In this document: positions 28,317 through 37,663 of the stretch, piece after piece
Position numbering within the stretch: the first letter of the stretch is position 1
How the letters are laid out: every line of letters starts with the position of its first letter
Made by a program: the position numbers and the translations under genes
Source: Bacillota bacterium
GTDB lineage: Bacteria > Bacillota > Clostridia > Acetivibrionales > DSM-1351
DNA: 64,000 bases
NCBI GenBank assembly: GCA_023393115.1
Contig: JAEWMS010000023.1
Coordinates: forward strand, 1 to 64,000
Reading direction: 5' to 3'
The notes under the pieces: generated by a model
The model's database searches: none
Seen by the model: only the letters and a program-made list of their open reading frames with translations
What the model was told of the DNA's origin: nothing

Positions 28317-29231
28317 TCAACCCTTTACGGCACCAATTGTAAGACCCTTAATGAAGTATTTTTGGAAGAACGGATATGCAAATATAATTGGGCCAACTCC
28401 AAGAATAGCCATTGCCATACGCAGTGTCTCAGCCGGTAATTTAGCAAGCTCGCTGGATGCATTTCCAATAGAAACTGCATGGGATGAGGTCAAAAACTCA
28501 ACTGAGCGCAAAGCCTGATACATTGAGTATTGAAGGTTATAGTATTTTGCATCATTTATAAACAATAAGCACAGATACCAGTCATTCCAGTAAGCCAGCG
28601 TAGCAAACAGACCAACAGTTGCTATGGCGGGAGTAGATAACGGTACTACAATAGAATAGAAAATTCTGAATTCGCTTGCTCCATCTATTCTGGCAGATTC
28701 AAGGATTGAATCTGGTAGATTGGTAGAAAAGAAGGTTTTCATTATTAAAACATTGAAAGCATTTAGCAATGCTGGGATAACCAACACGGCAGGATTGTTT
28801 TGGAGATGCAAATACTTTGTATATAAGATATACCATGGCACAAGTCCTCCCTGAAACAACATTGTGAAAAACATGAAGAATGAGAAGAAGTTTCTATATT
28901 TAAAGGACTTTCGTGATATCGGGTATGCATACATCATAGTGAGTAGAACACTGAAAAATGTACCGATAATACAAGCACCGATTGTGATACCATATGCTCT
29001 GAAAAGTTTTTCGGTATCCAGGAACAGGTACTTATAAGTACTGAAGCTTATCTCACTGGGAAAAAATGAATAACCATTGGTTACTAGTGAGTTCTCGCTG
29101 GTGATAGACACCATAAAGACCAGAATCAACGGTGCCACACACACAATACAATATATAATAAACAGAAGGTTGAAAATAATATTTGAAACTTGTGAAATTG
29201 AATTTGATTTAAAGGATGCTTTAGCCTTCAT
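28317..29231 (-). CDS. Carbohydrate ABC transporter permease, LplC/YtcP type
   Basis: A 304-residue integral membrane protein with six predicted helices. It has the inner-membrane EAA loop (ESARIDGASEFRIFYSIVVP) that contacts the ATPase. It ends in the typical FFQKYFIKGLTIGAVKG. It should pair with the permease at 29362. AAAGGAG precedes the ATG. No ATPase gene is in the operon, so a shared MsmX-type ATPase is expected. Confidence 0.9.
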   Translation of the reverse strand: MKAKASFKSNSISQVSNIIFNLLFIIYCIVCVAPLILVFMVSITSENSLVTNGYSFFPSEISFSTYKYLFLDTEKLFRAYGITIGACIIGTFFSVLLTMMYAYPISRKSFKYRNFFSFFMFFTMLFQGGLVPWYILYTKYLHLQNNPAVLVIPALLNAFNVLIMKTFFSTNLPDSILESARIDGASEFRIFYSIVVPLSTPAIATVGLFATLAYWNDWYLCLLFINDAKYYNLQYSMYQALRSVEFLTSSHAVSIGNASSELAKLPAETLRMAMAILGVGPIIFAYPFFQKYFIKGLTIGAVKG

Positions 29232-29361
29232 ATTTTATCTCCTTTTAATTTATATTGGCGCCTGCTACTTGTTTTAGTAACAGGGAACCAATCCATTAAA
29301 ATATCTTTGACAGCAAATTTGTCCGGTATTTCATAAATTAGTTCTAAAAGAAGAACCGAGT

Positions 29362-30324
29362 CTAGAATATTTTATTTTCTGGACTGATCTTGCCAACTGA
29401 CCAGTTTGCAAACAGTACCAGGAAAAATCCTACAACTGACTGATAAAATCCTGCGGCAGATGACATTCCCAAATCACCGCTGTAAATTAAAGCATTATAT
29501 ATGTAAGTATCTAAAACATCTGTAGTCTCCTGAAGGAGTCCCTGCTGCATTGGCACTTGATAAAACAATCCAAAGTCAGAACGGAATATATTTCCTAATG
29601 CGATAATTGTAACTACAACCATTAATGGAACTAAAAAGGGAATTGTAATTGAACGTATCTGCTGGAACTTGCTAGCACCGTCAAGTACAGCTGCCTCATA
29701 GTATTCCTGATCAATTCCGGCAATACCGGCTAGATATATTACGATTCCGTACCCCACAGTTTTCCATAAATTAACCAAAGGTAGTATAAATGGCCAGTAC
29801 TTTGGTTCGGTATACCAGTCGATGGTCGTCAGATTTAGTAGAGGAGCAATAGAGTTGTTATACAAACCTTCAGGACTGAAAACAGCTAGCACAAGATAAG
29901 CAACAACAACCCATGACAAAAAGTATGGCAGGAAAATTACCGATTGATAGAATTTCGCAGCAAGCTTATTCCTTAATTCATTTAGTATAAGTGCTATTGA
30001 TACAGCAAAGATCAAACCTAGAACTATAAAAATCAGGTTGTAGCCTATGGTATTTCTGGTAATTCTCCATGCTGCATCGGATTTAAACAAGAATTCAAAA
30101 TTCTTAAGACCTGACCATGGACTATGCAAAAATCCATCCTGATAGTTAAATTCCTTAAAAGCTATTATTATACCGAACATGGGTAAATAATAGTTAATAA
30201 AGACTAAAATAAACGGCGGCAACAGCATGAGAAACATTGCTTTGTTGGTTACCAGTTCTTTTAGAAATCCACTGCCGCGTTTTGATAGATTTGATTTGGA
30301 TGTTGTGTTCGCGTTTGTAAACAT
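29362..30324 (-). CDS. Carbohydrate ABC transporter permease, LplB/YteP type
   Basis: A 320-residue membrane protein with six helices after a cytoplasmic N-terminus. It has the EAA loop EAAVLDGASKFQQIRSITIP and the PMFGIIIAFKEFNYQDG region common in LplB-like permeases. It forms the channel with the permease at 28317. A 130-bp gap separates the two, longer than elsewhere in the operon, but no terminator was seen in it. AAGGGG precedes the ATG. Confidence 0.9.
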   Translation of the reverse strand: MFTNANTTSKSNLSKRGSGFLKELVTNKAMFLMLLPPFILVFINYYLPMFGIIIAFKEFNYQDGFLHSPWSGLKNFEFLFKSDAAWRITRNTIGYNLIFIVLGLIFAVSIALILNELRNKLAAKFYQSVIFLPYFLSWVVVAYLVLAVFSPEGLYNNSIAPLLNLTTIDWYTEPKYWPFILPLVNLWKTVGYGIVIYLAGIAGIDQEYYEAAVLDGASKFQQIRSITIPFLVPLMVVVTIIALGNIFRSDFGLFYQVPMQQGLLQETTDVLDTYIYNALIYSGDLGMSSAAGFYQSVVGFFLVLFANWSVGKISPENKIF

Positions 30325-30386
30325 TACCTATTCCCCTTAATAAAATTTTTATTTACTTAAATTACTACTGAGATATTGGAATGTAT

Positions 30387-31685
30387 TCAATAAACGGCCC
30401 TACTCAGCTCAGCCATTTTTTCAACAAATTCTTTTGAGGACATTCTTCCGGCAAATAGTTCCGCTACCAGATCCTTGTGAGTTTCAGCATCATCCGCCGG
30501 CAGAATTGTATCCCACCAGTTCACAAAGGACGTCCCTGTTTCCATTAACTTCAATGATTGTTTAGAAATAGGTGACATTCGGGACTTATCTATTTCATCC
30601 GTCTTCCAGCAGGAGAATCCTGCACCGCTTATACATCCTTTTATACCGGCTTCCTCGCTTATAAATTTCAAAGCATTGACGGCATCCTGCTTGTACTGAG
30701 TGTTTACGTTGATATAGAATCCATCTGCACTTCCACCGTAAAACTCTGTCAAAGTCCCCTTCCCGCCTGTTATTATTGGAAATGGAATCACGACTATGTT
30801 GTCTTTTGTTGTTGAATCATATTCTTCTATCCTGGATTCAACCCAGTTTCCCTGGTACATCATTGCTGCTTTCCCCTGGGAGAATTCAGCAACCATATCA
30901 TCAAAACTGATACTTAAAGCATCACTGTTAAAAGCATTTGTGTCTACCAGCTCCAAAAGCTTTTCTGCGGCATCTTCAAAAGTCTTGTTCCGGAATAAAT
31001 TTGCGTTGTTCAGTGCATTCACACATTCTTGATTTCCGGCCTGCCGCATGGCAAGTATATTGTACCAGTACATGCCGGTCCACCGGTCTTTTTCACCCAC
31101 AATTATCGGTACTATTCCGCTGGACCTCAGTTTCTTTACAGCGTCAATAAGTTCATCGTAAGTTTCAGGTATTTTTGCATCCGCTTGTTCAAAAAGCTGC
31201 TTGTTACAATATAAACTAGCAACAAAAATAAACATTGGGAGGCTATAGGTCTTTCCTTCATATTTACAATAATCAATAGACCCGGGTATCAGTTTATCCA
31301 ATGTTTCTTTATTTATATAAGAATCAATAGAAAGAATATTTCCTCCGGAAATATAGGGTTGTACAAAACTCCCACCCCACATATAAAACAGATCCGGAGC
31401 CTCACCCGCGGCTAATGCAGTCCTGATTTTAGATTTATACTGCTCGCCATTCCAGCTGACTTCCCTTACCTGAATATTTGGGTTTTCAGTATTCCAGTCT
31501 CTAATGGCATCCTTCAAAGGATTTGTTTTATTTGTGACATTTACCCATTGATGCCATAAAACTAATGTTTTTTGTTCCGAAGTGATATTTTGTCGAGGTA
31601 TTTCCTTTCTATTACATGCAGTTTGGCTGAATATTAAAGAAATCACAATTACGGTTAATAAAGCGATTTTCATTAACTTGTTCAT
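30387..31685 (-). CDS. Extracellular solute-binding lipoprotein, family 1
   Basis: A 432-residue secreted sugar-binding protein with a lipoprotein signal peptide (FSQTAC-NRK, Cys about 24). Family marks include TLVLWHQWVN, AGEAPDLFYMWGG and PETYDELIDAVKKLRSSGIV. It is related in layout to the binding protein at 262-1596. AGGAGAAC precedes the ATG, and a TATAAT box lies at 31727-31732 on the minus strand. It opens the importer operon and follows the second YesM/YesN pair by 126 bp. It may deliver ligand to the importer or to the kinase. Confidence 0.87.
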   Translation of the reverse strand: MNKLMKIALLTVIVISLIFSQTACNRKEIPRQNITSEQKTLVLWHQWVNVTNKTNPLKDAIRDWNTENPNIQVREVSWNGEQYKSKIRTALAAGEAPDLFYMWGGSFVQPYISGGNILSIDSYINKETLDKLIPGSIDYCKYEGKTYSLPMFIFVASLYCNKQLFEQADAKIPETYDELIDAVKKLRSSGIVPIIVGEKDRWTGMYWYNILAMRQAGNQECVNALNNANLFRNKTFEDAAEKLLELVDTNAFNSDALSISFDDMVAEFSQGKAAMMYQGNWVESRIEEYDSTTKDNIVVIPFPIITGGKGTLTEFYGGSADGFYINVNTQYKQDAVNALKFISEEAGIKGCISGAGFSCWKTDEIDKSRMSPISKQSLKLMETGTSFVNWWDTILPADDAETHKDLVAELFAGRMSSKEFVEKMAELSRAVY

Positions 31686-31811
31686 TGTATGTTCTCCTAA
31701 GTTATATTTAACTTCAGCTTGTTTTTATTATATCTTCTACTTCACTTTAACACGATTCATTATTTTGCTGTTAACATTCAAAATTTTTGCATGAACAAAA
31801 ATTTACCCTCA

Positions 31812-33434
31812 TTATTCACTTTGTTGCTGGTTTGATGATCCTTTTCGGAATTCATTAACACTGCACCCGGTAAATTTTTTAAAGAGTATGCTAAAATAGT
31901 GAGAGTCTTTTATCCCAATCTTCTCACCTATTTCATATACTTTAAGATCAGTTTCCATCAGAATTTTCATAGCATATTCCATCCTTACCCTGGTAATATA
32001 TTCAACGAAAGTCTGATTGGTCTCCTGTTTGAACAAACGACACAAGTGGCTTGAACTGACAAAGAACTTCTTAGCCACGTTAGAAAGAGATAGTTCGATA
32101 CTTATATTATCCTGTATATATTGTTGAATTTGTATGATTAATGAGTTGGCTTTCTTTTCATTTACATTATGTACCTTGTTAATAACCTTAGTTATTAAGT
32201 TTTTTATGTAATTTTTTAAATCAATCATATTATCTATTCTTGAAACATCTTCATAGGCCTGCGTAGGATATTGCCACAAGCTGGATGTATCTATTTTAAG
32301 CTCAAGCAATACGTGCATACAGGCAGATAGGATGTCGAAAGCCTCCAAACGTAAATTTTCTATAGTTATGGCAGGGCAATAATGACCTTCTGTAAAGAGT
32401 TCGTCAATCAATTCAACCATCTTTTTATTCATGCCTGCTTTGATATAGAAATCTATTTTTTCAGCCTTATTTGGTATACCTCTCCATGGTACATCGGTAT
32501 TATATGTTATGTCTGAGTAATTCACAATTTGATTTTTGCCTACGATCACCTTGTAATTTAGTGCAACACATGCTTCGGAGTATGAGTTACTAATTTTCTC
32601 GATACCACACCCTTTGTTTCCCACACCTATACATACAAAGCAATTGTAACGGTTAATAATTAACGTTTTAATTGTTTCACAGCAATCCGTTATATCCAGT
32701 GACTCATTATTACTTAAAATAACTATTCTTCTGTTGTTATCAAGAAACACCTGGGTATATTTATCATTTCTAAGGATCTGCCGGATCCGTTCTACGCACT
32801 GAATAGAGAGAAGAATATTGTTTTCCTCTCTATCGACCAAGTTATATACTCCACTGCTTACATCCACAACGGCAACCTGAAAATAATTATATTCAGGATT
32901 TATTTCGAGCTTAAAATATGCCAATTTATCTAATAATTCATCGGCGCTTAATTCACCTTCCAGAAGTTGAATCAGAAACTTTTCTCTTAGATAGGGAAGA
33001 TTTTGATCAAGTTGATTTTTTACTTTCTCATATTCCTTAATATGTACCCTCTCATCTTCAATCTTTTTTTTCAGCTCCAGCGCAACTTTTTTAATCTCTT
33101 CTGAATTAATGGGTTTTAATATAAAATCTGAAATACCCAGTTTAATACTCTTCTTCACATAATCAAACTCATCGTGACCTGTTATGACTACAATTTTTAC
33201 ATGAGGATACTTTTCTTTAACATTTTTACTGAATTCAATACCATCCATAAACGGCATACAAATGTCGGTAAAAATAATGTCCGGAACTAAATCATCGATA
33301 ATATCTAAAGCTTTTCTGGCATTGGACGCCTCACCCACGATCTCCATGCCCAGCTCTTTCCAATCTATTCTCATCTTTAATAGATTCCTTATAAGATATT
33401 CATCATCTACTATAAAAACCTTTAGACCAGACAT
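31812..33434 (-). CDS. Response regulator with AraC-type DNA-binding domain (YesN-like)
   Basis: A 540-residue regulator, paralogous to that at 1639-3267. The receiver domain has Asp10-Asp11 and phosphoacceptor Asp57 (FTDICMP). The C-terminal AraC domain (about 435-535) contains SLSNVAKKFFVSSSHLCRLF and YEIGEKIGIKDSHYFSILFK. I chose the ATG at 33434 because GGGGAG is 7 bases upstream, while the ATG at 33449 is too close to its site. It begins 4 bp after the kinase stop. It probably activates the importer operon just downstream. Confidence 0.9.
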   Translation of the reverse strand: MSGLKVFIVDDEYLIRNLLKMRIDWKELGMEIVGEASNARKALDIIDDLVPDIIFTDICMPFMDGIEFSKNVKEKYPHVKIVVITGHDEFDYVKKSIKLGISDFILKPINSEEIKKVALELKKKIEDERVHIKEYEKVKNQLDQNLPYLREKFLIQLLEGELSADELLDKLAYFKLEINPEYNYFQVAVVDVSSGVYNLVDREENNILLSIQCVERIRQILRNDKYTQVFLDNNRRIVILSNNESLDITDCCETIKTLIINRYNCFVCIGVGNKGCGIEKISNSYSEACVALNYKVIVGKNQIVNYSDITYNTDVPWRGIPNKAEKIDFYIKAGMNKKMVELIDELFTEGHYCPAITIENLRLEAFDILSACMHVLLELKIDTSSLWQYPTQAYEDVSRIDNMIDLKNYIKNLITKVINKVHNVNEKKANSLIIQIQQYIQDNISIELSLSNVAKKFFVSSSHLCRLFKQETNQTFVEYITRVRMEYAMKILMETDLKVYEIGEKIGIKDSHYFSILFKKFTGCSVNEFRKGSSNQQQSE

Positions 33435-33438
33435 GCTT

Positions 33439-35229
33439 TCACTCCCCATTCTCCTTGGTTATCGGTATCAATAATGTTATTTTCGTCCCTAAGTCCACCT
33501 TGCTTTCAATCTGAAAACAATTATCCATACCGTAAAATATACGCAAACGCTCAATTGTTCCACGAAGCCCAAAACTATCAATTGATCCAATACTATTTTC
33601 CAACATACTTTTGATAAACTCCTCAGACATACCTACACCGTCATCTTCTACGGTAATACGTATATGGTCATCCAAGTGGTCTGTTCTGATAGCTATGGTT
33701 CCACCCCCGACCTTATTTCTGATCCCGTGGTAGAGAGCATTTTCCACTAATGGCTGTAAAACAAGCTTTAAGATTTTATACTTATTACATTTTTCATCTA
33801 TTGTAAAAGAGACGGTAAACAGTTCTGGATAACGCATTTTCTGGATTAAGAGATAGTTCTTTACCATGTCAATTTCTTCACCTATGGTTATAACTTCCTT
33901 TCCCTTGCTCAAACTTATACGATAATAGCTGCCCAATGCATCTACAAGGTTACAAACTGAAGTGACTTCTCCCATAAGTGCAAGAGAACTTATAGAGTCG
34001 AGAGTATTATACAGAAAGTGCGGTTTTATCTGGGCCTGTAGAACATCAAGCTCAGCTTTTCTTTTGATTTTTTGTTCTGCAATGACATGCTTTATGAGTT
34101 TTTGAATTTCTAAAATCATTATGTTATACCCGTCCCGCAGTTGACCAATCTCATCACCTCTAACCTTTATGTTAACCTCATTAAACTCCCCTTTTTCTAC
34201 TCCCTTCATTGATTTCAAAAGCTTCTTTATGGGGATGGTAATCATTCTCGTTGTAAAAATCGTTCCTATGAATAATAGTATGCTGTTTATCATTATGATT
34301 ACAAATCCGATTAAGCCAGGAGCTGACGTTTCATTTGATAATTCACTGACAGGTATTATACTGACTATTTTCCAGTCGTTTTTCTCCTCAGTCAGGTAAG
34401 AAATAAGGCTTTCCTGATTATTTATGTTCCGAATAACATAACCCTGGCTTTTATTAAATAGTTGTATTATGTTATTTGTATTAATCCCACTGGATCTAAT
34501 AATACTATTATTGTTTTGGTCTAGAATAGTCACACCGGTAGTGTAATTGTTTGTGATGTTGGCATAGGAATCTTTGAATGCATTTTCTGATATGTTAATA
34601 ATTAATACCCCGAGAGTTTCGGTAGTATTGATATCCCTGACAAGCCTGATCATTGAAACAAAATTATTATTCGGATCATGGCTAAAAGCACCTCCGCCAT
34701 TAAGGCTGAGTATATATGAGCCTTTTTTATCTACGACAGAATAATACCATGAGGTGTCTTGGATTTTCTCCGGGAGAAACTTCATACTATCATGATTACC
34801 TACTGAATACTCATTACCGGAAATATCAAAAATATATACTGATGATATGGACGGTGTCTCCTGGATAAGTTTGTTTAAGTATGTACCCAATCTTTTTTGT
34901 AAGTTCAGATCATAATATATATTTTTCTTTCTTAATAAGGTTTGCAAATTATCGTCAGATAAAATCATTTTTGAGTAGTTACTTATATTGGTAATCATTA
35001 TGTCCAAGCTGGTTCTGATGGAATACAGGGTTTGTATTGACACTTCACTTACTTTATTTAAAGCAATACTTGAGTATATTTCCTGAAAAAGTAAATTACT
35101 TAACAATATAGAGAAAATAGATATTACGCAATAAAACAAGGTAAAACGGGTGCTGATTCTAACATTACTGAATCTTTTACAGATAATATTCCAAAAAGCC
35201 AAAACCTTATTTAGCACAATTTTGAACAT
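33439..35229 (-). CDS. Sensor histidine kinase, YesM family
   Basis: A 596-residue membrane kinase. It has helices at about 28-50 and 305-328, an extracellular sensing region between them, a HAMP segment, phosphoacceptor His404 in IKPHFLYNT, N box LVENALYHG and G box DDGVGMSEE. It is the partner of the regulator that follows 4 bp later. Together with the binding protein and importer downstream, it forms a sense-and-import module parallel to the one at the left edge. Confidence 0.9.
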   Translation of the reverse strand: MFKIVLNKVLAFWNIICKRFSNVRISTRFTLFYCVISIFSILLSNLLFQEIYSSIALNKVSEVSIQTLYSIRTSLDIMITNISNYSKMILSDDNLQTLLRKKNIYYDLNLQKRLGTYLNKLIQETPSISSVYIFDISGNEYSVGNHDSMKFLPEKIQDTSWYYSVVDKKGSYILSLNGGGAFSHDPNNNFVSMIRLVRDINTTETLGVLIINISENAFKDSYANITNNYTTGVTILDQNNNSIIRSSGINTNNIIQLFNKSQGYVIRNINNQESLISYLTEEKNDWKIVSIIPVSELSNETSAPGLIGFVIIMINSILLFIGTIFTTRMITIPIKKLLKSMKGVEKGEFNEVNIKVRGDEIGQLRDGYNIMILEIQKLIKHVIAEQKIKRKAELDVLQAQIKPHFLYNTLDSISSLALMGEVTSVCNLVDALGSYYRISLSKGKEVITIGEEIDMVKNYLLIQKMRYPELFTVSFTIDEKCNKYKILKLVLQPLVENALYHGIRNKVGGGTIAIRTDHLDDHIRITVEDDGVGMSEEFIKSMLENSIGSIDSFGLRGTIERLRIFYGMDNCFQIESKVDLGTKITLLIPITKENGE

Positions 35230-35261
35230 TCTATTTTACCTCATATAGTAAATATATACTC

Positions 35262-35290
35262 ATTATAGTTCATTTTATATTTTCAGTAAA
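35262..35290 (-). promoter_or_regulatory. Promoter of the second YesM/YesN operon
   Basis: TTTACT (35285-35290), 17 bp and a perfect TATAAT (35262-35267) on the minus strand, 33 bp before the kinase ATG. Confidence 0.5.
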
Positions 35291-35303
35291 TATATATAAA
35301 AAA

Positions 35304-35333
35304 CCGAGAAATTATTTAGTAACATTTTCTCGG
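35304..35333 (-). terminator. Terminator after the LacI-family remnant
   Basis: CCGAGAAAT pairs with ATTTTCTCGG around a 12-base loop. On the minus strand the stem is followed by TTTTTTATATATA. It isolates the glycosidase and LacI remnant from the kinase operon. Confidence 0.75.
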
Positions 35334-35388
35334 GTTAAAGTAATTTTGTCTGATTATGGGAACATATACTTTTTATCTCAGGTGATAG

Positions 35389-35943
35389 TTACATTTTCTT
35401 AACACTTTCCCTGATAATAAGCTCAGTATCTATCTGGATTTTCTGAATCAGCTTGTTATCGCCATCAATGAGTTCTACAAGCCGTTTAACCGCTATGCTC
35501 CCCATTCCTTGCTTATAAACCTTAATGGTAGTTAATCTCGGACTGGTTATCTCACAAAATGGCATATCGTCAAAGCCAATAACTGAAACATCATCAGGAA
35601 TTCTTATTCCGCATTCCTTCAATGCCCTCAAACAGCTCCAAGTCCTCATCAATCATTTCAGTAGCAAGAATCAGCATCCCAGATGAATTATCACTTGTAA
35701 TACTAGCAATATTTTCTTTATAATCCTTCTCCAATATACTAGTGTGAGATATTAGCAGCTCATAGCCCCAGGTCCTGCATTCTTTTTCTATTCCTTCAAT
35801 AAGGGATGAAAAAACGGAGTATCGGTTATAACTTTCCCGTGTCTTTTGAAAATCACAAGCCTTATAGTGCTTCTTTCGGCAGTATTTTCTCTGGAATAAC
35901 CTGAATTGGCCAGTATTGCTATATCCTTAACTGTAGGCTTCAT
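35389..35943 (-). pseudogene. Degenerate LacI-family regulator
   Basis: A decayed repressor gene. The start (MKPTVKDIAILAN) has a good GGAGG site and matches the first turn of a LacI DNA-binding domain. The rest of the helix-turn-helix and the hinge are gone: the frame jumps to TERSTIRLVIF-like core sequence. It then hits a stop after TPFFHPLLKE (about 35790). A one-base shift restores SLIEGIEKECRTWGYELLIS, which runs to a second stop near 35635. After a further frame change and a large internal deletion, the last 87 codons (35652-35389) give a clean LacI C-terminus, CLRALKECGIRIPDDVSVIG and FDDMPF. About 555 bp remain of an expected 1000. It cannot make a working repressor. Confidence 0.85.
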
Positions 35944-35978
35944 TTTGTCCTCCGTATCAATTTATTCGAATCAGTTTT

Positions 35979-37490
35979 CTAAATCTTTCTTATCCTGACT
36001 GCCATATATTCTTTACCGGGTAACTCAATGGTGAACTTGCCTTTATAAATACCCGCCTCTTTAATAGTCATATCCCAGGTATCAATAATTTCCACAGAAA
36101 AATTGCTCTCGTCATCAAAATAAAACTTTCTTAAAACCGGGCGGTTAAAGCCAAAATAAAAAAGCATGTACTCATATTTATCTGATGCCGACTCCATAAC
36201 AGCCACATTTTCATCCCAATTGAACCCAGTCCCGTGTTTTAAGCCTAATCCAGGCGTCTCAGAGAGAATCTTGTGCAAGAATTTAATTCTTTCATAGCTT
36301 TTCCCATGTAAATGACCGCCATGGCTCCACCAGAGTATATTTTCGGGATGCATATATGTCTCTCCATGTCCGGCATACCCACCGCGAACAGCCGCCTCCC
36401 AAAATCTTCTTACCAGTTCTTCACCGCTGATATTTCCCCAACCATGCTCTATATTACCCTCATATGCTATTTCATCAAGGACAACAGGTTTTTTATATCT
36501 TTCACGGTACTCATTCACCAGTTCTGCGCATTTATATACGTCCTGCCGTTGGATACTGCAGTGTGTTATCCAGGGGCGGTTATAATCATAAAAATGAATA
36601 CCGTTATGAATTGACCTCAGATGGTTGTATCGATCCTTTTCACAAATAATCGAAGCATAACGTTCCCAATCCCTTATGGTCTTTTTCTTCATAAAATCGT
36701 ACTCATTGGCCAGACTCCACCATACATTACGAAATGCAGAAAACCTTGCTAAAACGTAGTTCCAGTAAAGGTCATCCTCTTCCTCTGACATTTCAGCAAA
36801 ACCCCAACGGTCATAAGGGTGCATTATGATCAGGTCAGCTTCGATCCCCATATTCATTAGGTCCTGTATCCTTTTTTCAAGCAAGTGAAAATGTTCGGGA
36901 TTGAAACGCTGAAAATCCCAGTTATTATCAGGGTTTGACCTGGTATAATCCCCAAAGTTTTCACTTGTTATTTTAGAATTATCACAAGGTGTTCCCTGAT
37001 ACGGAAAAGAAATTGGATCCTTAAGGTTATAATCATAGTGTTTTGGGAATACACAGAATCTTATTTTATTAAAATATCCCTTTCTGAGGGTTTCCAATGT
37101 TTTTTCCTGTAATTCAAAGGACTGATGAGTCCAAACATAGCAGGTTGTTCCAACCGAGTAATATGGTGTACCGTCCTCATATGTAAAATGAAACGTATTG
37201 GCTACCCTTACAGGACCATGGTTGCCTTCACCAGGTGAAAGGACGATAAACTCACCGGTGATCCTCTCATCAGAAAAGTTACCGGTCAACTCAAAGGAAT
37301 ACTCACCCTCAAAGGACGGCATAAATCTAACCTTATATATTCCGTCTCCATCGTAGAAGCCGTCAACTTCAACAGTCTCGTTCTCTCCTTTAAAAAATCC
37401 TTTTATACTATAGTCGACAAAAGGATTTTTATCGGAGTGGCCTTTTGCACTGACCTCATACATTCCCCACCGTTCAACAGTTTCGCGCAT
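35979..37490 (-). CDS. DUF5060/DUF4038-type glycoside hydrolase with C-terminal DUF5605-like domain
   Basis: A 503-residue cytoplasmic protein. The N-terminal beta-sandwich (about 1-90, MYEVSAKGHSDKNPF, FMPSFEGEYSFELTG) matches the DUF5060 type. The central TIM barrel (about 95-400) has the DUF4038-like pattern: YYSVGTTCYVWTHQ, FNKIRFCVFPKHYDY, VWWSLANEYDFM (acid/base candidate Glu in ANEYD) and KPVVLDEIAYEG (nucleophile candidate Glu). The C-terminal sandwich fits DUF5605. Relatives include apiosidase-like enzymes acting on pectin side chains, but specificity cannot be read. AGGAGG precedes the ATG. A LacI-type regulator gene beside it has decayed, so its original local control is probably lost. 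Confidence 0.8.
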   Translation of the reverse strand: MRETVERWGMYEVSAKGHSDKNPFVDYSIKGFFKGENETVEVDGFYDGDGIYKVRFMPSFEGEYSFELTGNFSDERITGEFIVLSPGEGNHGPVRVANTFHFTYEDGTPYYSVGTTCYVWTHQSFELQEKTLETLRKGYFNKIRFCVFPKHYDYNLKDPISFPYQGTPCDNSKITSENFGDYTRSNPDNNWDFQRFNPEHFHLLEKRIQDLMNMGIEADLIIMHPYDRWGFAEMSEEEDDLYWNYVLARFSAFRNVWWSLANEYDFMKKKTIRDWERYASIICEKDRYNHLRSIHNGIHFYDYNRPWITHCSIQRQDVYKCAELVNEYRERYKKPVVLDEIAYEGNIEHGWGNISGEELVRRFWEAAVRGGYAGHGETYMHPENILWWSHGGHLHGKSYERIKFLHKILSETPGLGLKHGTGFNWDENVAVMESASDKYEYMLFYFGFNRPVLRKFYFDDESNFSVEIIDTWDMTIKEAGIYKGKFTIELPGKEYMAVRIRKI

Positions 37491-37663
37491 TCTGTAACCC
37501 TCCTGAAATAAGTATTGTCATGAGTTTTGTCCTTTAATTGTATTATACTAAACAGTTTTATTATATCAATTAGCAAATCACTTATAAAAATAATTTTTGA
37601 GATAGTTATGAAACGCGACGATAAATATAGGATTTTGGGGCACTAATTAAATTAATATATTCC

